Below are positions 26,933-34,144 of a stretch of DNA of 64,000 nt, piece by piece. The notes under the pieces were generated by a model. It ran no database searches and had not been told where the DNA came from. It was given only the letters and a program-made list of their open reading frames with translations. Position numbers and translations under genes: made by a program. Origin of the DNA: Streptomyces sp. NBC_01237 (GTDB lineage Bacteria > Actinomycetota > Actinomycetes > Streptomycetales > Streptomycetaceae); NCBI RefSeq assembly GCF_035917275.1, contig NZ_CP108508.1, forward strand, positions 1,550,001-1,614,000, in the 5' to 3' direction. The first letter of the stretch is position 1. Each line of letters opens with the position of its first letter.

Positions 26933-27397
26933 TCAGATGCCGTGCTTCTTCAGGATCGCCTCGATGTCGCTGAAGTCCTCACCGGGCGCCGCGGACGGCT
27001 GCCGGCCCTTCTTCGGCTGGGCCTGGGGGCGGGCCGATGCGGCCGGGGCGCCGGAGCCGAGGGAGGGCGCCGAGGCCGCGGGGGCGACCGCCTCGTTCCG
27101 CGCGGCGGCGCGGGCCGCCTTGCGCTCCTTACGGGTGGTGCCGCTGCGGCGCTCGATCGCGCGGGTGGTCATGAACAGCAGCCAGGCCACCCCGAGCACA
27201 CCGAAACCGAGCCAGACGCTCGGCTTGAACGCGATCCCGGAGACCCACTCGACGATTCCGGTCATGACCAGCCCGACCGGCACGAGGGAGTAGGCGGCGA
27301 TCCTGGTCGCCGTGAGGAACCGCTTGCGGTACGCGGTGACCGCGGCGATGCCGAGACCGGCCACCGACGCCGCGGAACAGATGGTCTCGGCAAGCAT
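26933..27397 (-). CDS. Small membrane protein with disordered basic tail, 154 residues
   Basis: Starts at ATG 27397 with GGAGG 7-8 bases upstream. Hydrophobic spans: about residues 3-20 (AETICSAASVAGLGIAAV), 34-52 (AAYSLVPVGLVMTGIVEWV) and 60-78 (VWLGFGVLGVAWLLFMTT). The remaining ~75 residues are Ala/Arg/Pro-rich (RKERKAARAAARNEAV...) and end with a conserved-looking acidic motif PGEDFSDIEAILKKHGI. Similar Streptomyces proteins are often mislabelled cellulose synthase; nothing here supports a glycosyltransferase. Divergent from the DsbA-like gene. Confidence 0.75.
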   Translation of the reverse strand: MLAETICSAASVAGLGIAAVTAYRKRFLTATRIAAYSLVPVGLVMTGIVEWVSGIAFKPSVWLGFGVLGVAWLLFMTTRAIERRSGTTRKERKAARAAARNEAVAPAASAPSLGSGAPAASARPQAQPKKGRQPSAAPGEDFSDIEAILKKHGI

Positions 27398-27553
27398 CGG
27401 GGCCTCCAGGAGCGCGGGGAAACGTCCCCTCCATCCTGCACCGATCACCGGCGTCCGGGCCACGCCCCCCGGCCACATCAGGGACATTTCAGGGCCGCGC
27501 TCCTCCCCAGGTCCCGATGGGAAGACCTCCACCCGGCCTGAAAGACTGTTCCC

Positions 27554-28069
27554 ATGAGCGATTCCACCCCCGCAGCCCCGGTCGTCCTCGACATCTGGTG
27601 CGATCTCGAATGTCCCGACTGCCACCTGGCCCTCAGCGATGTGCACGCCCTGCGCGCCCGGTACGGCGACCGCGTCGAGGTCCGGCTGCGGCACTTCCCG
27701 CTGGACAAGCACAAGCACGCGTACGCCGCGGCGCAGGCCGCCGAGGAGGCCGCCGCGCAGGGCAAGGACTGGCCGTACATCGAAGCGGTGCTGGCCAGGA
27801 CCGACGAGCTCGCCCGCACCGGCGAGCCGCTGCTTCTCGACGTGGCACGTGAACTGGGCCTGGACGCGGAGGAGTTCGACACCGCGCTCATCGACGGCCG
27901 GCATCTGCTGATCGTCGACGCCGACCAGGCGGAGGGCAGGGCGATCGGCGTCACCGGCACCCCGACGTATGTGGTCGGCGACGAGCGTCTGGACGGCGGC
28001 AAGAGCCAGGACGGGCTCCGCGAGCGGATCGAGGAGATCATCGACCGGCTGCTCGCCGAGCGGGGCTGA
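27554..28069 (+). CDS. DsbA-family thioredoxin-like oxidoreductase (FrnE type)
   Basis: A 171-residue thioredoxin-fold protein with the redox pair CPDC (WCDLECPDCHLAL, residues 20-23) right after the first strand VVLDIWCDLE, a helical insertion (HKHAYAAAQAAEEAAAQGKDW) and the cis-Pro segment GVTGTPTYVVGDE. There is no signal peptide, so it is probably cytoplasmic, unlike classical DsbA. Likely a disulfide reductase/isomerase; the partner is unknown. It stands alone between divergent and convergent genes. Confidence 0.9.
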   Translation: MSDSTPAAPVVLDIWCDLECPDCHLALSDVHALRARYGDRVEVRLRHFPLDKHKHAYAAAQAAEEAAAQGKDWPYIEAVLARTDELARTGEPLLLDVARELGLDAEEFDTALIDGRHLLIVDADQAEGRAIGVTGTPTYVVGDERLDGGKSQDGLRERIEEIIDRLLAERG

Positions 28070-28141
28070 CCCTGGGGCGCCGCCTCACCGGGCGAGCGGG
28101 GCCCCGGGGGCGCCGCGCCACCGGGCCGCCCTTCGGCGCCG

Positions 28142-28978
28142 CTACAGCGCCTTGGCCAGGTTGTACTGGGTCGTCGTGTAGCCCAGCGACTCGTACAGCC
28201 GCAGCGCCGGGGTGTTGGCGGCGAAGACGTGCAGGCCGAGCCGGTCGAACCCGGCTTCGCGGGTGATGTCCTCGGCAAGACGCATCAGGGCGCGGCCGTA
28301 GCCCTTGCCCCGGTGCCCGGTGCGCACCTCGACGTCGTAGACGTACCCGACGGTCTCCCCCGGCCGCGTCTCCCGCCGCGCCACCCACACATGGCCGACG
28401 ACCTCGTCCTCGTGGACCAGAACGTGGAAGTGCATGCCGTCGGTGGCCCGGCCGTCCGGGAGGTTGCGGGCCTGGTCGGTCTCGGCCTTGTGCCGGGCCT
28501 GCTCCTCCGGTACGCCCCGGTCGATCCAGTCCTGTGCGTACGCCTTCATGCTGGAGACGTCCCAGCGGGCGTACTCCTCGGCACTCATGGGGCGGCCCGT
28601 GAGGCCGGCGGGCAGCTCGGCGGGGTCCGGCCCGAGCTCCTTGATCATGTTCCGGCTCCGCTCCACGTAGCCGAGCGCGGCGGCCAGCCGCTGGGCGCCT
28701 TCGTTGCCCTCCGGGGCCTCGACGCGCACCTGGGTGCAGCCCCACCCCCGCAGCACCTCCTCGGCGGCGAGCGCGGCGATGGTGCCGCGACCGCGCCTGC
28801 GGTGCGCCTCGTCGATCCGCAGCGAGTGCAGAACCCCCGCCGTCGCGCCGAACGAATCATCGGTACTGATCCCGACAGCGCCGACGGCCCGTCCGTTGTC
28901 GCACACGTCGTAGATACGCGCCCGTGCGCCGTCGGCGCCTTGCTGAATCGGCCCGGTCGGCCGGAGTGTCGTGGTCAT
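28142..28978 (-). CDS. GNAT acetyltransferase with two tandem domains
   Basis: A 278-residue protein with two GNAT folds. The first has LRIDEAHRRRGRGTIAALAAEEVLRGWG (acetyl-CoA loop RRRGRG, ~residues 66-71) and RLAAALGYVERSRNMIKEL; the second has VYDVEVRTGHRGKGYGRALMRLAED (HRGKGYG) and HVFAANTPALRLYESLGYTTTQYNL. Both pyrophosphate loops look intact. Tandem GNATs include MshD-like enzymes, but the acceptor here is unknown. ATG 28978 gives a typical N-terminus; an in-frame ATG at 29014 is possible. Confidence 0.88.
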   Translation of the reverse strand: MTTTLRPTGPIQQGADGARARIYDVCDNGRAVGAVGISTDDSFGATAGVLHSLRIDEAHRRRGRGTIAALAAEEVLRGWGCTQVRVEAPEGNEGAQRLAAALGYVERSRNMIKELGPDPAELPAGLTGRPMSAEEYARWDVSSMKAYAQDWIDRGVPEEQARHKAETDQARNLPDGRATDGMHFHVLVHEDEVVGHVWVARRETRPGETVGYVYDVEVRTGHRGKGYGRALMRLAEDITREAGFDRLGLHVFAANTPALRLYESLGYTTTQYNLAKAL

Positions 28979-29078
28979 CACGGGCTTTCTATCCGCTGGG
29001 TGGCCATCCGTCACCCGCTTTTACGGACAGCGCCGCATGTTTACGGGCGGCGCCGCCTGTCACGGACGGCGACACGTG

Positions 29079-29900
29079 TCACGGGTCGAGGTCGTTGCCC
29101 GCTCTTTCGCCGAAGACGCGCATGGCCTTCGCCGTCACCGGCCCGGGGCTCCCGGCCCACTCCCGTGCGTCGACCCGGTGGACGGCCTGGATGTCCCGGA
29201 GCGTGGAGGTCAGGAAGACCTCCTCGGCGCGCTCCAGGACGTCCATCGGAAGGTCCGTCTCCTGAGCCCCCGTCCACTCCACGGCCAGCGCGCGGGTGAT
29301 CCCGGCGAGGCAGCCGGAGGCGACGGGCGGGGTGTGGATCTGCCCGTCGAGGACGACGAAGACATTGGAGCCGGTGCCTTCGCAGAGCCGCCCGGCCGTG
29401 TTGGCGAACAGCGCCTCCGACGCACCGTGCTCACGGGCCCGGGCCAGGGCGACGACGTTCTCGGCGTACGAGGTGGTCTTGAGACCGGCGACCGCACTGC
29501 GTTCGTTGCGCGTCCACGGGACGGTGATCACGGCCGTGGTGTCGGGACGGCGCGCCGCCCCGCCCAGCGCGACGACCAGGCTGGGCCCGGCGTCACCGCG
29601 CTCGGAGCCGAGCGGAGACAGCCCGCCGGTGTAGGTGATCCGCAGCCGGCCGAGCGCCATCGGGTCGGCGCCGAGGACGGCGGAGGCGGCGCGGCGGACC
29701 TCGTCGAGGTCGGGGTCGGGCAGGCCGAGGCCACGGGCCGAGCGGGTCAGCCGGTCCAGGTGCCGGGTCAGGGCGAACGGGCGGCCATGGGTGGTCCTGA
29801 CCGTCTCGAAGACACCGTCGCCCACGGTGAGCCCGTGGTCGAGCACGGACAGCCTGGCGTCGTCGGCGTCCCGCAGTCCGCCGTTGACCCAAATCCTCAT
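29079..29900 (-). CDS. pabC: Aminodeoxychorismate lyase / class IV aminotransferase
   Basis: A 273-residue fold-type IV PLP enzyme: MRIWVNGGLRDADDARLSVLDHGLTVGDGVFET, the PLP lysine in GLKTTSYAENVVALARA, and NTAGRLCEGTGSNVFVV, ASGCLAGITRALAVEW. Adjacent to and overlapping (4 bp, ATGA) a pabB-like chorismate enzyme, it most probably converts 4-amino-4-deoxychorismate to 4-aminobenzoate for folate. A D-amino-acid or branched-chain aminotransferase role cannot be excluded from sequence alone, but the context favours PabC. Confidence 0.85.
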   Translation of the reverse strand: MRIWVNGGLRDADDARLSVLDHGLTVGDGVFETVRTTHGRPFALTRHLDRLTRSARGLGLPDPDLDEVRRAASAVLGADPMALGRLRITYTGGLSPLGSERGDAGPSLVVALGGAARRPDTTAVITVPWTRNERSAVAGLKTTSYAENVVALARAREHGASEALFANTAGRLCEGTGSNVFVVLDGQIHTPPVASGCLAGITRALAVEWTGAQETDLPMDVLERAEEVFLTSTLRDIQAVHRVDAREWAGSPGPVTAKAMRVFGERAGNDLDP

Positions 29901-30952
29901 GTCGCGGTCCTTCCTGTCTCCTCGAAGGCGCCCGACGCCACAGCGAGCAGCCTCGACGCCTTCAGTTCTGTCTCGTCCCACTCGCGCTCCGGGTCGGAGC
30001 CCCAGGTGATGCCCGCCCCGGTGCCGAAGCGGAGGACCGGCACGGGAGGGTCCCGGTCGATCCAGAACGTCCGTATACCGACGGCCAGCCCGGCAGTGGC
30101 CCGGTCGGCGTCGACCCAGCCGATCCCACCGCAGTACGGTCCGCGCGGCGCGGTCTCCAGCGCCTCGATGATCCGCAGCGCGCTGGACTTGGGCGCCCCG
30201 GTGACGGAACCGGGCGGGAACACCGCGGCCAGCAGCTCCGGCCAGCCCACCCCGTCGGCCAGCCGTCCGCGGACGGTGGAGACGAGGTGGACGAGCCCGG
30301 GATGCTTCTCCACCGCGCAGAGGTCGGGCACGCTCACGCTGCCGGTCGCGCAGACGCGCCCCAGGTCGTTGCGGACCAGGTCGACGATCATCACGTTCTC
30401 GGCGTGATCCTTGTCCAGAAGATCGTCCTCGGTACGCCCGGTTCCCTTGATCGGCCCGGACTCGACCATCCGCCCGTCCCGCGCGAGGAACAGTTCGGGC
30501 GACGCGGTGGCGATCTCCACTCCGTGCGCGGGCAGCCGGATCGTTCCTGCGTACGGGGCCGGGTTGCCGCGCGCCAGCAGCGCGGTGAGGGCGTCGACGT
30601 CGGCGCCGCCCGGATCGGGGAGCGGCGCGGACATCACCCGGCAGAGATTGGCCTGATAGACCTCACCCGCCGCGATGTGTTCACGGATCCGCCGTACGCC
30701 CGCCGTGTAGGCGTCCCGGTCCAGTGATGAGATCCAGTCCCCCGTGGCGGGGCCGCGCCAGGCACCGGGCACGGGAGCGGGCACCGGCTCCGTCCGTACG
30801 GTGGAGAAGCGGGCGCAGACGAGGCGGCCTTCGAAATCGGCACATACGGCCCAGAAACCGGATGAGTCGAGAGCTGCCGGGTCACTGGTGACATCCCGCA
30901 GACCGGAGGCGACGAGGCCGCCGAAGCGGGCTATCGGAGCAAGGTCGAACAC
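29897..30952 (-). CDS. pabB: Chorismate-binding enzyme, aminodeoxychorismate synthase component I type
   Basis: A 351-residue chorismate-utilising enzyme. Core motifs: AGEVYQANLCRVMSAPL, ASPELFLARDG, the PabB-diagnostic PIKGTGRTEDD (Lys nucleophile in PIKGT rather than the TrpE form PIAGT), IVDLVRNDLGRVC, VFPPGSVTGAPKSSALRII and GPYCGGIGWVD. It makes 4-amino-4-deoxychorismate from chorismate with ammonia from a glutaminase, whose gene is not here. It is shorter than TrpE-type proteins because the N-terminal domain is reduced. Overlaps the lyase gene, so folate/PABA synthesis is the likely pathway. Confidence 0.9.
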   Translation of the reverse strand: MFDLAPIARFGGLVASGLRDVTSDPAALDSSGFWAVCADFEGRLVCARFSTVRTEPVPAPVPGAWRGPATGDWISSLDRDAYTAGVRRIREHIAAGEVYQANLCRVMSAPLPDPGGADVDALTALLARGNPAPYAGTIRLPAHGVEIATASPELFLARDGRMVESGPIKGTGRTEDDLLDKDHAENVMIVDLVRNDLGRVCATGSVSVPDLCAVEKHPGLVHLVSTVRGRLADGVGWPELLAAVFPPGSVTGAPKSSALRIIEALETAPRGPYCGGIGWVDADRATAGLAVGIRTFWIDRDPPVPVLRFGTGAGITWGSDPEREWDETELKASRLLAVASGAFEETGRTAT

Positions 30953-31027
30953 TCTGGTGAGTCTAGGACGGTGCGCGGTGACCTGCGCCGGGGCGGGGGC
31001 ACCGCAGCACGCTGCGCAAACGCGTTT

Positions 31028-31055
31028 TTGTACTGGCCCAGGAATCCGCTAGAGT
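31028..31055 (+). promoter_or_regulatory. Probable promoter of the tRNA cluster
   Basis: TTGTAC, 16-base spacer, TAGAGT, 41 bases ahead of tRNA-Gly, in the divergent gap with the pabB-like gene. Confidence 0.5.
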
Positions 31056-31096
31056 TCAACACGTCGCCGGGACGCGCAAGCGCACCGGAAAGACAC

Positions 31097-31169
31097 GCGG
31101 ACGTAGCTCAGTTGGTAGAGCGCAACCTTGCCAAGGTTGAGGTCGCCAGTTCGAACCTGGTCGTCCGCT
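31097..31169 (+). tRNA. tRNA-Gly(GCC)
   Basis: 73 nt: acceptor GCGGACG/CGTCCGC, anticodon arm CAACC-TTGCCAA-GGTTG with anticodon GCC, T-arm with GTTCGAAC, discriminator T. First gene of a five-tRNA cluster. Confidence 0.97.
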
Positions 31170-31206
31170 CGCAGAAGGTGGGGGATCTTCCCGAACCCCC
31201 ATCCCT

Positions 31207-31280
31207 GGTGGAGTGGCCGAGAGGCGAGGCAACGGCCTGCAAAGCCGTCTACACGGGTTCAAATCCCGTCTCCACCTCCA
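31207..31280 (+). tRNA. tRNA-Cys(GCA)
   Basis: Acceptor GGTGGAG/CTCCACC, anticodon arm ACGGC-CTGCAAA-GCCGT with anticodon GCA, the U73 discriminator expected for tRNA-Cys, and an encoded CCA (31278-31280), unlike its neighbours. Confidence 0.97.
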
Positions 31281-31281
31281 A

Positions 31282-31353
31282 GGACGATTAGCTCAGCGGG
31301 AGAGCGCTTCCCTGACACGGAAGAGGTCACTGGTTCAATCCCAGTATCGTCCA
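31282..31353 (+). tRNA. tRNA-Val(GAC), copy 1
   Basis: 72 nt; acceptor GGACGAT/ATCGTCC, anticodon arm CTTCC-CTGACAC-GGAAG with anticodon GAC. It starts one base after the CCA of tRNA-Cys. The body is identical to copies 2 and 3; only the acceptor stem differs. Confidence 0.97.
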
Positions 31354-31372
31354 CCGGTCCGCAAGGATCCCC

Positions 31373-31444
31373 GCGCGATTAGCTCAGCGGGAGAGCGCTT
31401 CCCTGACACGGAAGAGGTCACTGGTTCAATCCCAGTATCGCGCA
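31373..31444 (+). tRNA. tRNA-Val(GAC), copy 2
   Basis: 72 nt; acceptor GCGCGAT/ATCGCGC, anticodon GAC. Identical to copy 3. Confidence 0.97.
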
Positions 31445-31467
31445 CGCAGTACACGCAGGGTCACCCT

Positions 31468-31539
31468 GCGCGATTAGCTCAGCGGGAGAGCGCTTCCCTG
31501 ACACGGAAGAGGTCACTGGTTCAATCCCAGTATCGCGCA
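31468..31539 (+). tRNA. tRNA-Val(GAC), copy 3
   Basis: 72 nt; acceptor GCGCGAT/ATCGCGC, anticodon GAC. Identical to copy 2; last gene of the cluster, 7 bases before the terminator. Confidence 0.97.
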
Positions 31540-31546
31540 CCAGCCC

Positions 31547-31580
31547 AGAACCCCCGGTCGTCTCGACGACCGGGGGTTCT
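31547..31580 (+). terminator. Terminator of the tRNA cluster
   Basis: A perfect 16-bp stem AGAACCCCCGGTCGTC / GACGACCGGGGGTTCT with a minimal loop, directly after tRNA-Val copy 3. Confidence 0.85.
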
Positions 31581-31608
31581 GCCGTTCCCTCGTCGCCCCG
31601 CGCACGAT

Positions 31609-31647
31609 CCCGCGGGCCCCGGACAGGACGCGTCCGGGGCCCGCGGG
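31609..31647 (-). terminator. Terminator of the zinc-ribbon gene
   Basis: A perfect 16-bp stem CCCGCGGGCCCCGGAC / GTCCGGGGCCCGCGGG with a 7-base loop, 12 bp past the zinc-ribbon gene stop on the minus strand. Confidence 0.8.
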
Positions 31648-31659
31648 ACGGCAAGGGAT

Positions 31660-31950
31660 TCAGGAGGAGAAGAGCATCCGGCCGAAGCTCTTCTGACGGT
31701 GGTGGCCGTGGTGACCGCCGTGGTGCTGCGGGGCGCCCCACGCGGGAGCGGGCGCCGCGGCCGCCGGGTAGGCCTGCGGGGCGGGGGGCGCGGGCGGGGC
31801 CTGCTGCGTCCACTGCGACTCCAGACGGGTCAGGGACTCCAGCTCGCCGTAGTCGAGGAATATCCCGCGACAGCCGCTGCACTGCTCGATCTGGACGCCA
31901 TTGCGGTTGTACGTGTGCATCTGCGCGTGACACTTGGGGCACTGCATCAT
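31660..31950 (-). CDS. TFIIB-type zinc-ribbon protein
   Basis: A 96-residue protein with an N-terminal zf-TFIIB ribbon: MMQCPKCHAQMHTYNRNGV then QCSGCRGIFLDYGEL (CPxC ... CxxC, with the diagnostic CRGIFLD). The rest is a Pro/Ala/His-rich, probably disordered tail (APQHHGGHHGHHRQKSF) that could bind metal. A GGAGCCGAG-type ribosome site precedes the double ATG. Function of this family is not established. Convergent to the tRNA cluster. Confidence 0.88.
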   Translation of the reverse strand: MMQCPKCHAQMHTYNRNGVQIEQCSGCRGIFLDYGELESLTRLESQWTQQAPPAPPAPQAYPAAAAPAPAWGAPQHHGGHHGHHRQKSFGRMLFSS

Positions 31951-32015
31951 CGGCTCGGCTCCTCGCCTTCGGTGTGCCGTCGCCGGAATGCCTGCCCGAC
32001 GGCGGTCGGTTCACC

Positions 32016-32969
32016 CTACGACGAGCCTTCGGCCGCCAACTCGGGCGGGAGGGACGCAATTCGGGCACAGGCATCGATCATCATCTGCTCCACCTCATCC
32101 GGAGTTCGGCCCTCCGCGGCGGACTTGGCGAAGGCGAGCGCCGCGGTCTGCACCGTGAGGGCGCGTGCCGGGACATCCAGTTCGGGCCAGGGGTCCCCGC
32201 CGGCGGGTACGGCCGGACCGCCCGCGCCCCGGTAGGCGGCCAGGAAGCGCAGCCAGACTTCGGGGGGCAGCAGCCCGGCGGCGTACCAGGCGGCGGGCCG
32301 GGCGAGGTCCCAGGACGGGTCGCCCAGACCCGCGTCGTCGACATCGATGAGCAGCCAGGGGCCGTGCGGAGCCGGGTGCCGGACGAGTTGGCCCAGGTGC
32401 AGATCCCCGTGGCAGAGGAAGCCGGCGCGGTGCGCGGGGGGCGGTTCCTCGCCACGTGCCCAGGCGGGCAGGGAGCGCCAGGCGGCGAGGACGGCGGAGG
32501 TGGCCGGCTCACCGGGCCGGGCCGCCCGCATCCGGGCCACGGCGAGGGCGGCCTTGGCAGGGCCACGCATCGGCGGGAGCGGCAGTGGGGGTCCGGTGCG
32601 GTGGAGGCGGGCGAGCAGAGTGGCGGCTTCTTCCCAGGGCGCGGCGTCGGGGTCCGCCGGGTCGACGGGTTCACCGTGCGGCCAGAGGGTGACGGGGCGG
32701 CCGGAACGGGGCCGGGCCGGTGCGGGCAGCGGGGGAAGCAGGACGCCGGTCAGCCGGGGGTCGGCCGCCAGGGCGACGCGGGCGGCGAGCGCCTCGCGGT
32801 CCGTGTCCGCGGCGTGCGCCTTGGCCACGATCCGGCCGCTGCGGACGACGGTGCCGTCCGGGCGGTCCGCCAGCACCTGGGGCGGCCCGCAGACGCACCG
32901 TACGGCGGGCGGATGGGAGCTGTCGTGCGCGAGTGCGCCCAGCTCCCGTACGACTGCGGTGGTACTCAA
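32016..32969 (-). CDS. Aminoglycoside-phosphotransferase-fold kinase (maltokinase-like)
   Basis: A 317-residue small-molecule kinase fold. The catalytic loop is LCHGDLHLGQLVR (HGD at ~residue 187), where Gln replaces the usual Asn of HxDxxxxN, as in maltokinases; the metal-binding segment is LIDVDDAGLGDPSWDLARP. The N-lobe is short and atypical (VVRSGRIVAKAHA offers the ATP-binding Lys). Not an obvious antibiotic-resistance enzyme. No trehalose/glucan genes lie nearby to support a maltose substrate, so the substrate is open. Confidence 0.85.
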   Translation of the reverse strand: MSTTAVVRELGALAHDSSHPPAVRCVCGPPQVLADRPDGTVVRSGRIVAKAHAADTDREALAARVALAADPRLTGVLLPPLPAPARPRSGRPVTLWPHGEPVDPADPDAAPWEEAATLLARLHRTGPPLPLPPMRGPAKAALAVARMRAARPGEPATSAVLAAWRSLPAWARGEEPPPAHRAGFLCHGDLHLGQLVRHPAPHGPWLLIDVDDAGLGDPSWDLARPAAWYAAGLLPPEVWLRFLAAYRGAGGPAVPAGGDPWPELDVPARALTVQTAALAFAKSAAEGRTPDEVEQMMIDACARIASLPPELAAEGSS

Positions 32970-33288
32970 CGGCTCCCCCGGCGATGATCGCTCCGGCCCT
33001 GCCGCCGGTCCCGCGACGAGCGTACGCGGCGGGGCGGGCGGAGGCCGCGGGCGTTCGCGTACGCCCGCCGAGCGCGCGGAGCGCTGTACAGGGTTCGTCT
33101 GCGCGCACCGTCCCGTCGGTGACGCGCCGCTCCGTCCACGAGGGGGGCCGCCGTGGTCCGGACAGCGCGATGTCCGGTCAGCTCCCCAGCTGACCGGACA
33201 AACGCTGCCGTCCGCCGCACCCCCGTCCCCACGGGGTTGTTGGCCGGATGTCCCGGTCCGGACCGCTCTTCCGGACCCGGGGCGCCGC
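32970..33288. other. Intergenic region with a perfect hairpin
   Basis: 319 bp without a gene. It holds TGTCCGGTCAGCT (33171-33183) and its perfect complement (33188-33200) around a CCCC loop, the likely terminator of the small minus-strand gene at 33289-33495, plus weaker GGTCCGG/CCGGACC pairs near 33255-33277. Confidence 0.5.
33171..33200 (-). terminator. 13-bp perfect hairpin, probable terminator
   Basis: TGTCCGGTCAGCT / AGCTGACCGGACA with CCCC loop, about 90 bp past the stop of the 68-residue membrane protein gene; no U-tract. Confidence 0.5.
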
Positions 33289-33495
33289 TCAGCGCCCCAG
33301 CATCACGCCCACGGACGACGCCTGTGTGACCACTGCGTCCCAGCCGCCGAAGACGACTACGAGCAGGGCCGCCAGAGGAAGAACCATGGCCGTCGCCACC
33401 AAGGGGTGACGCGTGCCGGACGGGCGGGCGCCGAACGAGGCGTATGCCTTGCGTCCCTGCGTGCGGATCATGGTCCGCGTTGCCGTGTCCGACAT
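33289..33495 (-). CDS. Small membrane protein, 68 residues
   Basis: Starts at ATG 33495 with AGGAGAGGAA immediately upstream, a strong ribosome site. The first ~28 residues are polar and basic (SDTATRTMIRTQGRKAYASFG), followed by one membrane span HPLVATAMVLPLAALLVVVF and a short hydrophilic end (GGWDAVVTQASSVGVMLGR). I recognise no family. The strong ribosome site and hydropathy support a real gene. Confidence 0.7.
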   Translation of the reverse strand: MSDTATRTMIRTQGRKAYASFGARPSGTRHPLVATAMVLPLAALLVVVFGGWDAVVTQASSVGVMLGR

Positions 33496-34144
33496 GGTTC
33501 CTCTCCTGACCTGATGTGGGGCGGCGGGCGTTGACCTCGGGGGACGAGTGCTTCACCCGCCGCTTGACCTCAACATTAGGGAAGCGTCGGGCAGGGGTCG
33601 TCATGCCCGCGTACCGAATGCCGGGCCTCCCGGAGGATGAGCTGTCGGTAGTCGACGTACTCCCCTGGGTGGAGATCGGGCGTCAGGGCTTGGGGTCATC
33701 CCGGAGGGGACGTTCGCAGGCGTCCTCCCTGAGAACCGCTTGTTCGACCGGGCGAGCCCCCGGTCGCCCTGAAGGGTGCGGTACGCACCACGGAGCCGCT
33801 CCGGGTGACTTCACTCACTTCCACCACCCCCCGGCGGAGGGCTGTCTCCCCCCTGCGGCCCACTCCGGAGGCCCCCGCCCCGTAGGCACCGGTCGTGTCT
33901 CCCGCGTCCACGGTCCTCTCCCTTCGATCCTCCCGCATCGATCCAATCCCCCTTCTGCGACGGTCCCTTGAGATCTCGCACGGGGCGGGAGGCCCGGATC
34001 CACGGCCTCCTGACCACTCTTCACCTTTCCCACCCGGCACTGACAATCGAATCTCCGGGGAGGGCGCGGCCTCTGAGCGCGCCGGGCGCCGGGTACGTAA
34101 GCTGTGCCTCGTCAGGCGGACCAGGCAGCGGGGATGGGCAGACG
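33496..34144. other. 650-bp region without a supported gene, upstream of the Ser/Thr kinase
   Basis: The region is pyrimidine-rich on the plus strand from about 33780. Frames at 33516-33971 (+) and 33696-34046 (-) exist but have no ribosome site or recognisable domain and conflict in codon use. It should contain the promoters of the kinase and of the 68-residue protein; I cannot place them with confidence. Confidence 0.4.

Noticed and set aside
32016..32969. Aminoglycoside resistance gene
   Set aside because: The catalytic loop HGDLHLGQ and atypical N-lobe are maltokinase-like, and nothing links it to antibiotic genes.
33516..33971. Open frame upstream of the Ser/Thr kinase
   Set aside because: No ribosome site or domain, and competing frames on both strands look equally good.
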